The notes under the pieces were generated by a model. The model was not told the DNA's origin, did no database searches, and saw only the letters and a list, made by a program, of their open reading frames with translations. From Prostheceraeus crozeri (taxonomy: Eukaryota; Platyhelminthes; Polycladida; Euryleptidae): a stretch of 64,000 bases of DNA. The position numbers were made by a program, and so were the translations under genes. Location: the NCBI GenBank assembly GCA_907163375.1, contig CAJQUW010004422.1, positions 1 to 64,000 of the forward strand, written 5' to 3'. This document shows, piece after piece, positions 38,501 through 43,800 of this stretch (position 1 is the stretch's first letter; every line of letters starts with the position of its first letter).

Positions 38501-41500
38501 TGACACCGATGCAGCAGTACTCACAAATCGCTGTGTTAGACTGTACGTCGGCTTCAATGCGGCCGGCAAGTGGCTGGACTCATGCAGAAGCAATCCATCG
38601 ATACCGTTGGCTTTCGGTAGGATTGTCAAATCCGTGAAAACCCCTTCAAAAATTGAAAGTTATCCTTTTTACAAAGTAGAAATGTACACCTTCTACAATG
38701 AACCTAATTATTCCGGCAGAGAAATGACTTTGTTCCACAATCGGAGTCGCAATATGCGGGAGGATGATTTCATCGTTCAATCGATTCAACGGAGATGTTT
38801 GTCTGTGATTACCTCTGGGTTTGTGAGTTGTGACAGTTGAACAGTACTTAGCTTTCGTCGAATGTAAGCTAAGAATGATTCAATGGAGAGAACTTTTTCA
38901 ATGAGTATATTTCTTGCGCAATATTTCTTGCACTTTGAATTGTTGCAACATAGACTGTCAGCGAATTCTGCTCTGAACCTGGACTCTGGTTAACTCAAAA
39001 ATACTGTCAGCAGTGTTTTCAGCAGCTGCGAATTGTCAAGTTTATCTTGCAGATATGTAGTGGTCGTGGTCAATTAGGTTGGCATGTACGAGACACAACT
39101 TCTTAAATGTAGGTTACTTTAAATTTGTAATGAACAGAATCATTGATTGTACAAAAGTACATACATTTCATAGTTAATTGCTGTCAAATATAATGAGAAG
39201 AGGAATTTCAATATCTTATAAATTTGTTTTTGAAAAGGAATCGCAAAGTAATTGGAGTCGTACATGCCATTCTAATGAAGATACATTTTCTATTCACTTT
39301 TCTTTCACTCACTATGTATTTAACATATGACAGAAAATATGGAAACATAGTAACTACTATGAATATTCCATGACTAATTCTGTTTAAATTAAAATATCAT
39401 AGTAAAACTTATTCGCATACTATGTTTCGTACCCTGTTAATGTATCGGTACTTGTAAAGATTTGAGAATATTCTAAATTCCTCTAACGTATATAGAATAG
39501 CTTATAGCATGCCACCATTAAGGCAAGAATCTACAGCTACTACAAGTCATTTGATTTGTCTTGGTAAGATCTAAAAACATTGACATAAATCAGTGAGTGA
39601 CTAAGTGTGCCTTGCCTGTGCCCTACAATCAAATTACAGCAGCTTCCTCTCTAGTCACGCACACTAACCTGACACGTTCATTGCCGATGACGAGTAAACT
39701 CCCACTTTTCAAATTCAAGCAAATAACTTGATTTCGTCTTTAGTAAGTCCAAATACATACTTTAGAAGTCTTTAATCAATTTGACATAGGCCTAGTATCT
39801 TTGGTAAATCTTTGGTCTCAAGATTTCCACATTCCAAAAGTATGAAACAATAAATTCTACAGTATCTGTCTTGCATTTCAAAATAAGTGCAGCGACCATT
39901 TTTTCTTTGAATACGTTGAGAGCTAAAGGTAAATTTTGTCTTTGAATACTCGATGGAAAACATGCCGAAAAAGTCAAAGCAGCTATTTTAAAACATTGTA
40001 TTTTTTATCCACGTACAAATCGACGATGTTCTTCCATGTACCTGCGATTTTGCACTTACTCCCTGGGACTGTAAGAGCCAATTGTTCGCGACATTCTGTG
40101 ATCTAATTGTGCTTATGTTCTTCATCAGATTTCATCAGATATGTTGGATCGAAGGGAAATTATAAATGATTTCTATTATCAGTCGGGTGCCTAACTTTGT
40201 AAAAAGAATTCGGACCACAGGGAAAAGTGTCGAAGCATGTAAGGCGAAGGCAAACTCCTTCCAGACATTTACTCGATTTCTATGTGTTATTTTCAACCGG
40301 AGAAAGAAGATGTGAAGTCGACAGTCACTCAGAGGCTGCTCTAGTTTCATTCGTTGCTGTCGACAGATTCTTGACTGAGCTCAATCACCGATTGTATTTG
40401 AATGTACAAGCATTTACCACCCAAAACATTTTCGACCATGGCTCTATGAATTTTCTCTCGGAAGAACAATCAATCGAGTTGATAAAGGTCTATCTCATAG
40501 GCAGAGTGTCGACTCAAAAAAGTATCTGTATACAGTGATAATTTTTATATCAAAAGATTCAGTTTTTTGCGGACATTACGTTCTCGTGGTCCAAAATATT
40601 ATTTGAGCAGTTTTAAAAAAGTCAAAATTTTGCTAATTTATATACTACCGATATGACACCCCTATATAAGTAGAATGAAACAAGTTGGATATCAAAAGGA
40701 ATGAATATTTGCTAATAAACATCCTAACTAAGAGGAAACTAAGCTGATTTGCGAGGGAATTTCACGAACCGCATTATAATGGAAGTCTTCATGAAAAAGT
40801 CGCGATATTATTCGTGCTTCTTAGCTGAAACTTCAAGTTTTTTGATTAAATTTTCATCGGCATGATTTTATGATTCATTAAATTCATGTTTCATTTCTTG
40901 AATCTGAATAGTGATGTGGACCCATTTACATCTTTCAAAGTTAATTGAAATTATTGTCTTTGATTATGTTATTTTAATCTACCAGTGGTATGATTACTTT
41001 TTCAGAAGATTCTCTTGAGATTGAGCATGAAAGCAATAGCAGGTCATCGAGTTGCTAGTTTAATAAACATTACTTTTCCAAGGCTGTCATGACACGGTGG
41101 ATCAGTAAAATAATATAATTTCCTTCTGCATTATACTATCATGGTCGGTCAATTCCGTTGTAATTTCTTCAAAATTGCATAGATGTGCATATCTCACATT
41201 TGGAAAGAATTCCGACTGTATTCCCCTCGAGTTCATTTAGTAAAATCGAATGTGTATACATACTGGGGGTTTAATAAATGCGGAGTTACCACTCTACCTA
41301 ATATACTTACTCTATGGCCTATCTACATTGTGACATTGACGAAACAACACTCAGTACTGAGGTGATAATAATGAAGAATGATGATCACAATTATAATGCT
41401 AAAATGAAAAATGCAACGATGTAACTTTAATTTTTGAAGTTTTCAATCAATGCTACAGTGGCTTTAAAGAAATGTTGAAGCTGATGAAATCATATATTAT

Positions 41501-42324
41501 CATTGCGCGACCAGTTACAACTGTGTTGAATTAGAGACACTTCTCAATAATGAAACATCTGAAGGATTTTTTGAGGAATTCCATGGGATACGAACGTTTG
41601 AGTGATCTACTTATCATGGTCTGCTTAAACGAGGAATGCGAAGCGGTTGACATCGACAACGTTATCGACGAATTCTCTACTAGGAAAAACAGGAGATATT
41701 CCTTGTTTTAAATAGTGAGTTTTAAATTGTACTTCGTTTGAATATATTTCTTTGGTTACATATAGGGAGGGCTCCTTACTGAAAAAAAAGTATTTTTTGT
41801 CATTCATAATTATGTCTATTGGTAATTATTCATCATGCAATCATTCGCCACCTTTAGGCCTCAGCCACTCTGAGACCTTTTCCAAACGCTTCCGAGCAAA
41901 GCGTTTTGCCGTTTTGCAGCAAATATAAAGTCATCATTGCAGCAAATGTAGATTACCACACAGTGAGCAAAGCAAAGCAGAGCGATTGATAGCTTGTGGA
42001 CATACGTTTGCTCACGTTTGCTCGGGACGCTCGTGTTTGCCTTGCTTTCAGTGTGGCTGAGGCCTACGGGACTTTATGAGATGCCGCCATTGGCTGTATT
42101 ACAAAATCCAGACTGCATCATGATCGATAGGCGCCTATTATAATTAACCGGATAAGAATAGATTTGAACCACTCTAGCTGAAATGCTCCTTACCCATGAG
42201 TCGCCAAGTTGCTTAGAAGATGATCTGAAGAATCATTTTGATGACTTTCGAAAAGATTTCCAAGTTTCGCTGAAGGGAATGGTACGAAGTGATTTTTCTC
42301 CAAACGTGCATATCTCCGCTCCAT
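8391..42324 (-). CDS. phytanoyl-CoA dioxygenase (PhyH) family protein, complete 8-exon gene
   Basis: Spliced exons on the minus strand are 42324-42194, 28868-28703, 22618-22561, 22498-22435, 19245-19090, 13471-13307, 11488-11429 and 8532-8391. Every junction has AG/GT sites and matching phase, giving 313 residues. PhyH enzymes are Fe(II)- and 2-oxoglutarate-dependent oxygenases that hydroxylate lipids or small molecules. Expected residues are present: GYIFIRG near 44-50, HCGRHCIPFLEGKN near 93-102, iron ligands H151 and D153 in GAHLDN, GGHWVTADFRAGD before the distal H250 (TVHMS), and R261 in ARISCDTRW as the likely 2-oxoglutarate anchor. The C-terminal WYPADETPDPRFVG block is typical of the family. 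No PTS1 tripeptide (it ends GFN) and no clear PTS2 is seen, so peroxisomal location is not supported and the substrate is unknown. The first ATG follows an in-frame stop. A possible acceptor inside exon 1 leaves the N-terminus less certain than the rest. Confidence 0.93.
8587..9420 (+). repeat. about 830-bp dispersed repeat, copy 1
   Basis: Lies in the last PhyH intron. It aligns throughout, at roughly 80% identity by eye, to the reverse complement of 40495-41318 in intron 1. Shared landmarks include AGAGTAAGTATATTAGGTAG, GTGTCATGACAGCCTTGGA, GGGTCCACATCAC and ACTGTATACAGATAC. No terminal repeats or coding frame are evident; it is an unidentified interspersed repeat or an old inverted duplication. 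Confidence 0.8.
10065..10099 (-). ncRNA. hammerhead-ribozyme-like motif
   Basis: Read on the minus strand: stem I arms GTGC/GCGC (one wobble), core CTGAATGA (one base more than CUGANGA), a weak stem II, then CGAAACATGTC, in which C and G form a short stem III around AT and the cleavage site is GTC. The core is imperfect, so activity is doubtful. Confidence 0.45.
10117..10151 (+). ncRNA. hammerhead-ribozyme-like motif, mirror copy
   Basis: Mirror of the motif at 10065-10099: stem I GTGC/GCGC, core CTAAATGA, then CGAAACATGTC. The core has one more change than its partner. Probably a decayed ribozyme. Confidence 0.4.
11429..11488 (-). CDS. PhyH gene exon 7 (distal His and Arg)
   Basis: Sixty bases coding TVHMSLTNQTRKARISCDT. 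His250 is the third iron ligand and Arg261, eleven residues later, is the likely 2-oxoglutarate anchor. The acceptor is TTTTCAG and the donor GTAAGT; phases fit exons 6 and 8 exactly. Confidence 0.95.
11692..12410. repeat. large foldback element, arms about 280 bp
   Basis: Arm 11692-11973 and arm 12134-12410 are inverted copies at roughly 85-90% identity by eye, separated by about 160 bp. Outer ends read AGTCCGGCAGCCAG and its near complement. Internal landmarks such as CTACTACGAATCTGC and GTCTTCAGGTCATTTCC are mirrored. No transposase is present. It lies in PhyH intron 6. Confidence 0.85.
13307..13471 (-). CDS. PhyH gene exon 6
   Basis: Fifty-four codons from FKPLQSTYGSIDLDD to GDILIFTL. 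It includes GSGWFTEDSEEITSQFGGHW, a stretch typical of this subfamily. The acceptor is TTTTCAG and the donor GTGCGT, a weaker but valid site. The frame continues past the donor in the genome, but the family pattern ends here. Confidence 0.92.
13472..16257. other. PhyH intron 5, first part; nothing else seen
   Basis: AT-rich intron sequence with no supported exon on either strand. A GTGCACCGGTG-rich patch at 15,200-15,265 resembles the flank of the MITE fragment at 16,270 but has no clear ends. Confidence 0.5.
16258..16380. mobile_element. MITE fragment (copy 3 of the GTAGGGCAC family)
   Basis: Begins CACTGTAAACTGTAGGGCAC at 16270 like the two fuller copies and shares AATAGGCACCAAACCAAAT, but the second half and far terminal repeat are missing. 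Confidence 0.65.
17571..18393 (+). mobile_element. Penelope-like element insertion with inverted ends and 15-bp target duplication
   Basis: A 15-base direct repeat TTACACACATATATA flanks the insert at 17571-17585 and 18379-18393. Inside, a frame at 17593-18162 encodes a PLE C-terminal region. It has a Cys-rich linker (CSCNICKSN) and a GIY-YIG endonuclease with VVYKFTCNICGEFYIGST, the conserved Arg in NRFKEHQ, and an AEYIRRLQPKIN tail. The reverse transcriptase is absent, so this is a short 5'-truncated copy. About 80 bases just inside the left end (17590-17670) are repeated in inverse at 18265-18346, a terminal arrangement seen in PLEs. A hammerhead-like motif lies between the frame and the right arm. 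Confidence 0.88.
18214..18249 (+). ncRNA. hammerhead-ribozyme-like motif at a PLE 3' end
   Basis: Stem I CCC/GGG, core CAGATGA (U4 changed to A), one extra A, a perfect 5-bp stem II (GAGTG, loop TGGT, CACTC), then GAAA and CGTC with a one-bp stem III and GTC cleavage site. It lies about 50 bases after the GIY-YIG frame, on the same strand. Motifs of this kind in PLE terminal repeats are established; the U4 change makes activity uncertain. Confidence 0.6.
18652..18933. mobile_element. MITE copy 1, 282 bp, TA target duplication
   Basis: Terminal inverted repeats CACTGTTAACTGTAGGGC and GTCCTAGAGTTTACAGTG lie between TA dinucleotides. The interior is itself rich in inverted GGCAC/GTGCC words. 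No coding capacity. The TA duplication fits a Tc1/mariner-dependent MITE. Confidence 0.8.
19090..19245 (-). CDS. PhyH gene exon 5 (HxD iron-ligand exon)
   Basis: Fifty-one codons between split Arg140 and Ser192. It holds GAHLDNVYMSKG with the iron ligands His151 and Asp153, then TLTCWIPFDD and GGLVMCQGSNQLP, the core strands of the double-stranded beta-helix. The acceptor is ATTTCAG and the donor GTAGAT. Confidence 0.95.
19406..19667. mobile_element. MITE copy 2, about 262 bp
   Basis: Same family and orientation as 18652-18933, with ends CACTGTAAACTGTAGGGCAC and GTGCCCTAGAGTTTACAGT. It lies 160 bp downstream of PhyH exon 5 on the plus-strand map. The extreme right end is eroded. Confidence 0.8.
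20734..20914 (+). promoter_or_regulatory. two perfect DR1 nuclear-receptor half-site pairs
   Basis: AGGTCAAAGGTCA occurs at 20734-20746 and again at 20902-20914, both on the plus strand in PhyH intron 4. This is the consensus DR1 element bound by RXR heterodimers and HNF4 in animals. It sits in a stretch (20,440-21,550) that looks repeat-derived, so the pair may be a property of that repeat rather than a tuned enhancer. Confidence 0.35.
21700..22300 (-). mobile_element. Penelope-like reverse-transcriptase relic
   Basis: The frame at 22161-21895 (minus) matches the PLE palm-to-thumb segment: NLHPSMKFTMELENDNSLSF, then TDVFRKPTNSGLLLHYHSH and YKRSLLKTMLHR. Degraded family sequence continues on both sides. 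The element is broken, old-looking and without visible ends, lying between PhyH exons 4 and 5. Confidence 0.8.
22435..22498 (-). CDS. PhyH gene exon 4
   Basis: Sixty-four bases coding FNIFGRIFGSPAKSFTFKWL between split codons for Leu119 and Arg140. The acceptor is CTTTCAG and the donor GTAAGT. Confidence 0.92.
22561..22618 (-). CDS. PhyH gene exon 3
   Basis: Nineteen codons GKNETTHSEIVLKVLEGTE plus one base. The acceptor is ATTTCAG and the donor GTAACG. The intron to exon 4 is only 62 bases, by far the shortest in the gene. Confidence 0.9.
22619..24920. other. PhyH intron 2, 3' part; nothing seen
   Basis: AT-rich intron with short chance frames only. No exon, RNA gene or transposon end that I can support. 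Confidence 0.5.
24965..24999 (-). ncRNA. hammerhead-ribozyme-like motif, exact mirror copy
   Basis: Exact reverse complement of 25046-25080 in the left arm of the inverted repeat, so transcripts of either strand would carry a motif. Confidence 0.65.
25046..25080 (+). ncRNA. hammerhead-ribozyme-like motif
   Basis: Stem I TTCAC/GTGAA (5 bp), core CTGATGA (exact consensus), one extra A, stem II GTC-TTA-GAC, then GAAA, ATTC with a one-bp stem III, and cleavage site TTC. Apart from the extra A and very short stems II and III, all core nucleotides agree with the hammerhead consensus. Confidence 0.65.
25125..25173. repeat. TA-type microsatellite
   Basis: Two runs of (TA)n separated by a short CACTG interruption. 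Confidence 0.95.
25174..27131. other. PhyH intron 2, middle; nothing seen
   Basis: No supported exon or element. The short stretch with an acceptor-like and a donor-like site near 25,530-25,570 has no coding match to the PhyH family, and the phases of exons 2 and 3 already join without it. Confidence 0.5.
27132..28454 (+). mobile_element. Tc1-like transposon, internally deleted copy, 1.32 kb
   Basis: Bounded by TA on both sides, with inverted ends CAGATTGTTTCATAAAAAAT and ATCCACTTTTTGTGAAACGG. The transposase N-terminal part is readable (MHRWHNDDFRLCRKEGSGRP, the DNA-binding and GRPRKTS-like hook region; WSDEASVRLEDSDCRL with the first catalytic Asp). It then jumps from IKSDQEIC directly to RSLLPTDGVSQL, so about 340 bp holding the second Asp and the Glu are gone. 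There is also a frame change between the two halves near 28,000. It cannot encode transposase but keeps both ends, so it could be mobilised by a full relative such as 60976-62641. Confidence 0.9.
28703..28868 (-). CDS. PhyH gene exon 2
   Basis: The acceptor TACCACAG precedes the exon and the donor is GTGAGG. Fifty-five codons run from YIFIRGCIDRSTVLDAKRF to CGRHCIPFLE, the N-terminal block that is conserved in invertebrate PhyH-domain proteins. The exon ends in phase 0. Confidence 0.9.
28869..30281. other. PhyH intron 1, start; nothing seen
   Basis: AT-rich intron. A 27-codon ATG frame near 29,430-29,350 on the minus strand has no family match. No element ends recognised. Confidence 0.4.
30282..30425. 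repeat. inverted repeat, arms about 50 bp
   Basis: Arms 30282-30333 and 30370-30425 mirror each other with a few mismatches and a one-base gap. The spacer contains a small GC hairpin (GCCCGAAGGGC). No ribozyme core is visible. Probably a small foldback MITE. Confidence 0.8.
30426..32235. other. PhyH intron 1 with an unassigned 140-codon frame
   Basis: A plus-strand frame at 30701-31123 starts MSTVWSQSRLENRPN and ends GRNMGSNIF. It has no signal peptide, domain or splice context that I recognise. It is most likely chance or part of an unknown repeat. Nothing else supported. Confidence 0.3.
33719..34013. mobile_element. palindromic insert inside the DD41D transposon
   Basis: Inverted ends AGGAAACCAAGCAAACAAAA and the near complement at 33977-34013 enclose a 70-bp palindrome at 33763-33838 with hammerhead-like cores. 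They also enclose a direct repeat of about 37 bp (33843-33880 and 33936-33971, both containing ATGTCAGCTGTTCTTCCTTC). It lies after the transposase stop, so it probably inserted into the mariner element. It has no coding capacity and may be a non-autonomous retroelement piece driven by PLE machinery; that is inference. Confidence 0.6.
33763..33801 (-). ncRNA. hammerhead-ribozyme-like motif
   Basis: Stem I CTT/AAG, core CTGACGA (consensus), one extra T, stem II GGCCT/AGGCT (5 bp, one wobble) with loop AGAGG, then GAAA, TTAATA with a two-bp stem III and cleavage site ATA. The mirror copy starting at 33805 on the plus strand has GGAA instead of GAAA and is likely dead. Confidence 0.6.
34324..34367. 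repeat. perfect hairpin, 20-bp arms, 4-base loop
   Basis: CAAATAAGACGGCCTTAATT, loop GCAT, then the exact complement. It begins 13 bases outside the DD41D transposon end. A cruciform, a tiny foldback or a small-RNA precursor are all possible; nothing distinguishes them here. Confidence 0.9.
34719..34821. repeat. small foldback, about 103 bp
   Basis: Ends TGCTTCCACC and GGTGGAAGCA, with further mirrored blocks ACTGTCTATG and CATAGACAGT inside. Probably a short MITE. The 25 bases just right of it (34820-34844) recur exactly at 48995-49019. Confidence 0.7.
34845..36049. other. PhyH intron 1, nothing seen
   Basis: AT-rich intron with short frames only, on both strands. No element ends or exons supported. 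Confidence 0.5.
36130..36189 (-). ncRNA. hammerhead-ribozyme-like motif, best stem I in the window
   Basis: Core CTGAAGA (consensus), one extra T, a perfect 7-bp stem II (AGTTAAC, loop GGAT, GTTAACT), then GAAA and TTAATT with a two-bp stem III and an ATT cleavage site. The flanks CTTCCTTTTAAC and GTAAGAAGTAAG pair for 12 positions with two mismatches and one wobble, forming stem I. It is on the same strand as the PLE frame and 3' of it. The only clear departures from the textbook motif are the extra T and the short stem III. Confidence 0.7.
37217..37287. repeat. perfect 20-bp inverted repeat, 31-base spacer
   Basis: TGTGAGTGATAATTCACAAA and its exact complement flank a 31-base spacer. One arm is coding in the PLE frame (NYHSH), so the structure arose as an inverted copy of the element's own 5' truncation edge. 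Confidence 0.85.
38362..38369 (+). promoter_or_regulatory. TATA-like box of the crystallin-like gene
   Basis: TATAAGAG lies 83 bases upstream of the start codon at 38445, which would put transcription start near 38,392 and leave a 5' UTR of about 50 bases. Confidence 0.4.
38445..38840 (+). CDS. secreted beta/gamma-crystallin-like protein, single exon
   Basis: 131 codons with ATG and stop, the most gene-like short frame in the window. Residues 1-23 are a hydrophobic signal peptide (IYIHFVVVIFFHYFLCDTDA). Two Greek-key-like segments follow. The first, near 31-70, is CVRLYVGFNAAGKWLDS and RIVKSVKTPS. The second, near 74-115, is VEMYTFYNEPNYSGREMTLF, which matches the crystallin Y-x-F/Y-x(5)-F/Y-x-G signature, and VQSIQRRC. 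Four cysteines after the signal could form disulfides. It lies within PhyH intron 1 on the opposite strand, with a TATA-like box upstream. An 8-bp hairpin (CTTAGCTT/AAGCTAAG) follows the stop; no close AATAAA is seen. The fold assignment is by motif only; a small secreted defence protein is an alternative. Confidence 0.6.
   Translation: MTRIYIHFVVVIFFHYFLCDTDAAVLTNRCVRLYVGFNAAGKWLDSCRSNPSIPLAFGRIVKSVKTPSKIESYPFYKVEMYTFYNEPNYSGREMTLFHNRSRNMREDDFIVQSIQRRCLSVITSGFVSCDS
38841..40494. other. PhyH intron 1, no further gene seen
   Basis: AT-rich intron. Short minus-strand frames at 39772-39977 and 40135-40350 have no recognised content. Confidence 0.5.
40495..41318 (-). repeat. about 830-bp dispersed repeat, copy 2 (inverted)
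   Basis: Reverse-complement partner of 8587-9420, located in PhyH intron 1. Similarity stops near both ends of the interval; the sequences outside do not match each other. Confidence 0.8.
42194..42324 (-). CDS. PhyH gene exon 1 (start codon)
   Basis: Forty-three codons plus two bases (GG) that complete Gly44 with the first base of exon 2. The start MERRYARLEKN is the first in-frame ATG after a TGA at about 42,384. The donor is GTAAGG. A CACGTG E-box lies 29 bases upstream of the ATG. A pyrimidine-rich CCCTTCAG at about 42,265 could instead be an acceptor, in which case the true first exon lies further upstream. Confidence 0.75.
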
Positions 42325-42384
42325 GTCGCAGTTGGTGATAAACCAGTTCAAGCACGTGTTCCATATGTCATTATCATGGCAGGC

Positions 42385-43110
42385 GATTCAGTGACGCATG
42401 AGATAACATAATGACACAAATGTTTGCATGCAGAACGATGACTTTAAATATTAGACTGGATAATAGAGGAGACAATCGCTCGCTGATAGTTATCCGCTAT
42501 TCATGAGTAGATTTGTGCAGTAAAGAAAATCTAATTTGAAAATAGCGTCAAATGAAAAATAGAGTCTAAGCTTGTTGATGAACAGAAAACGATGAACTAA
42601 ATTCATCTTGGATGTAGAGTGTGTGAGTACGACTCGATCAGAAGAATTAGTCGAGAAATCGGTTGTATTAAGATGAGATGAGAGGATGTTGATGAGAATC
42701 GTAACATTCGGTTGCATGTGGCATTTTGTATGAGTGGAATTTCCATGAATTTTCCTTTCCACATACATGTAGCTTTACGAACTTTATGGCATGCTTAATA
42801 AAGACCAAGGTTTCCGGGGACATTCGACGGGACGAAAACTCTGTATGACAAATCAAAGTCAAGGTGGCTGGTAGCAAGAAATGTAAAATATATGCATATG
42901 TGTTTGTGTTTATCGTGTGACAGCAGGATGTAGAACTTAAACAGTGAATGGCTACATGTATGCTCTTTTAACTCTAATATTTAAATCCATGAATGTAGCT
43001 TCGTGATGAATGCAAAAAAGAATTAGAATACATCCGGCATAGACCCGGCATCCTTACTTTTGACTTTCTTTTCATGAGCCAAGGCAATTTCACACAATTC
43101 TCAAAACTGT
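42385..43110. other. region upstream of the PhyH start
   Basis: Would hold the PhyH promoter and 5' UTR if exon 1 is correct. No TATA box or CpG-rich block stands out. Minus-strand frames at 42490-42877 have no recognised content. Confidence 0.4.
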
Positions 43111-43114
43111 CATT

Positions 43115-43165
43115 CACCCGGTGACTATAATATATCAATTAATTACCCGGTGAATATAATTTATC
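43115..43165. repeat. tandem duplication of about 27 bp
   Basis: ACCCGGTGACTATAATATAT is followed by a near copy, ACCCGGTGAATATAATTTAT, directly before the LINE fragment. Confidence 0.7.
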
Positions 43166-43800
43166 GTCATCATGTTGATACTCGGATAAAGAAAGCTCGT
43201 CGATCATTCTTTGGTCTATCTCCAGTCGGCATCCTCAATCGCAATTTAGACCCTCATGACAAAATATTTTTATGGAAAACAATTGTCCTACCATCTTCAA
43301 CATTTGGCTGTGATATTGCGCCTCTTCGAAGCAGTGACATTGATGCTTTAGATGATTGCCAAGCTGCAAGTATTAAAGCTGCACTTGGACTTCCAAAGTT
43401 TGCTCATCATGCTGCCTTGCTACGTGCACTAAATATAAATTCACTAAGTGAATGTATACGCATGAGAATTCTACGTGGATTCTCAGATGTTTTTGCCAGC
43501 GAGCATCGTCTGAGGCACCTTATGATACATCGTCTATCAGGTTTTTTTAAAGGGGATCAAACCCATGGATCATATTTTGGTCAAGTGATGGACATTTGTG
43601 GTGGTTCCTTAATGGCCATGATAAAGACAGCAATGGGAAAGATTCCGCCTCAGCTGCGAACACCCAGACGACAGGAAGATGGTGTATCGGACAGTATTTT
43701 CACAGCACTGCGCTATGATGAACCTTGGCGTTCTCGATTTCTTTTCTTATTATGTGTATATGATTAGAACATCTCACGTTGAATAAATTATTATCATTAT
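43150..43800 (+). mobile_element. LINE 3' end, 5'-truncated
   Basis: The frame 43150-43767 matches the region after the reverse transcriptase of CR1/L2/Jockey-type LINEs: DTRIKKARRSFFGLSPVGIL, LWKTIVLPSSTFGCDIAPL, CQAASIKAALGLPKFAHHAA. It ends normally at a stop and is followed by a TTATTATCATTATCAT tail, consistent with a microsatellite-like LINE 3' end. The palm and endonuclease are missing. The open frame over 205 codons suggests a fairly young insertion. Confidence 0.8.

Noticed and set aside
42262-42383. Alternative first-exon frame starting MEHVLELVYHQLRHG
   Set aside because: Opens earlier but ends in a stop before the donor, and its frame does not join exon 2; the MERRYARLEKN frame does.
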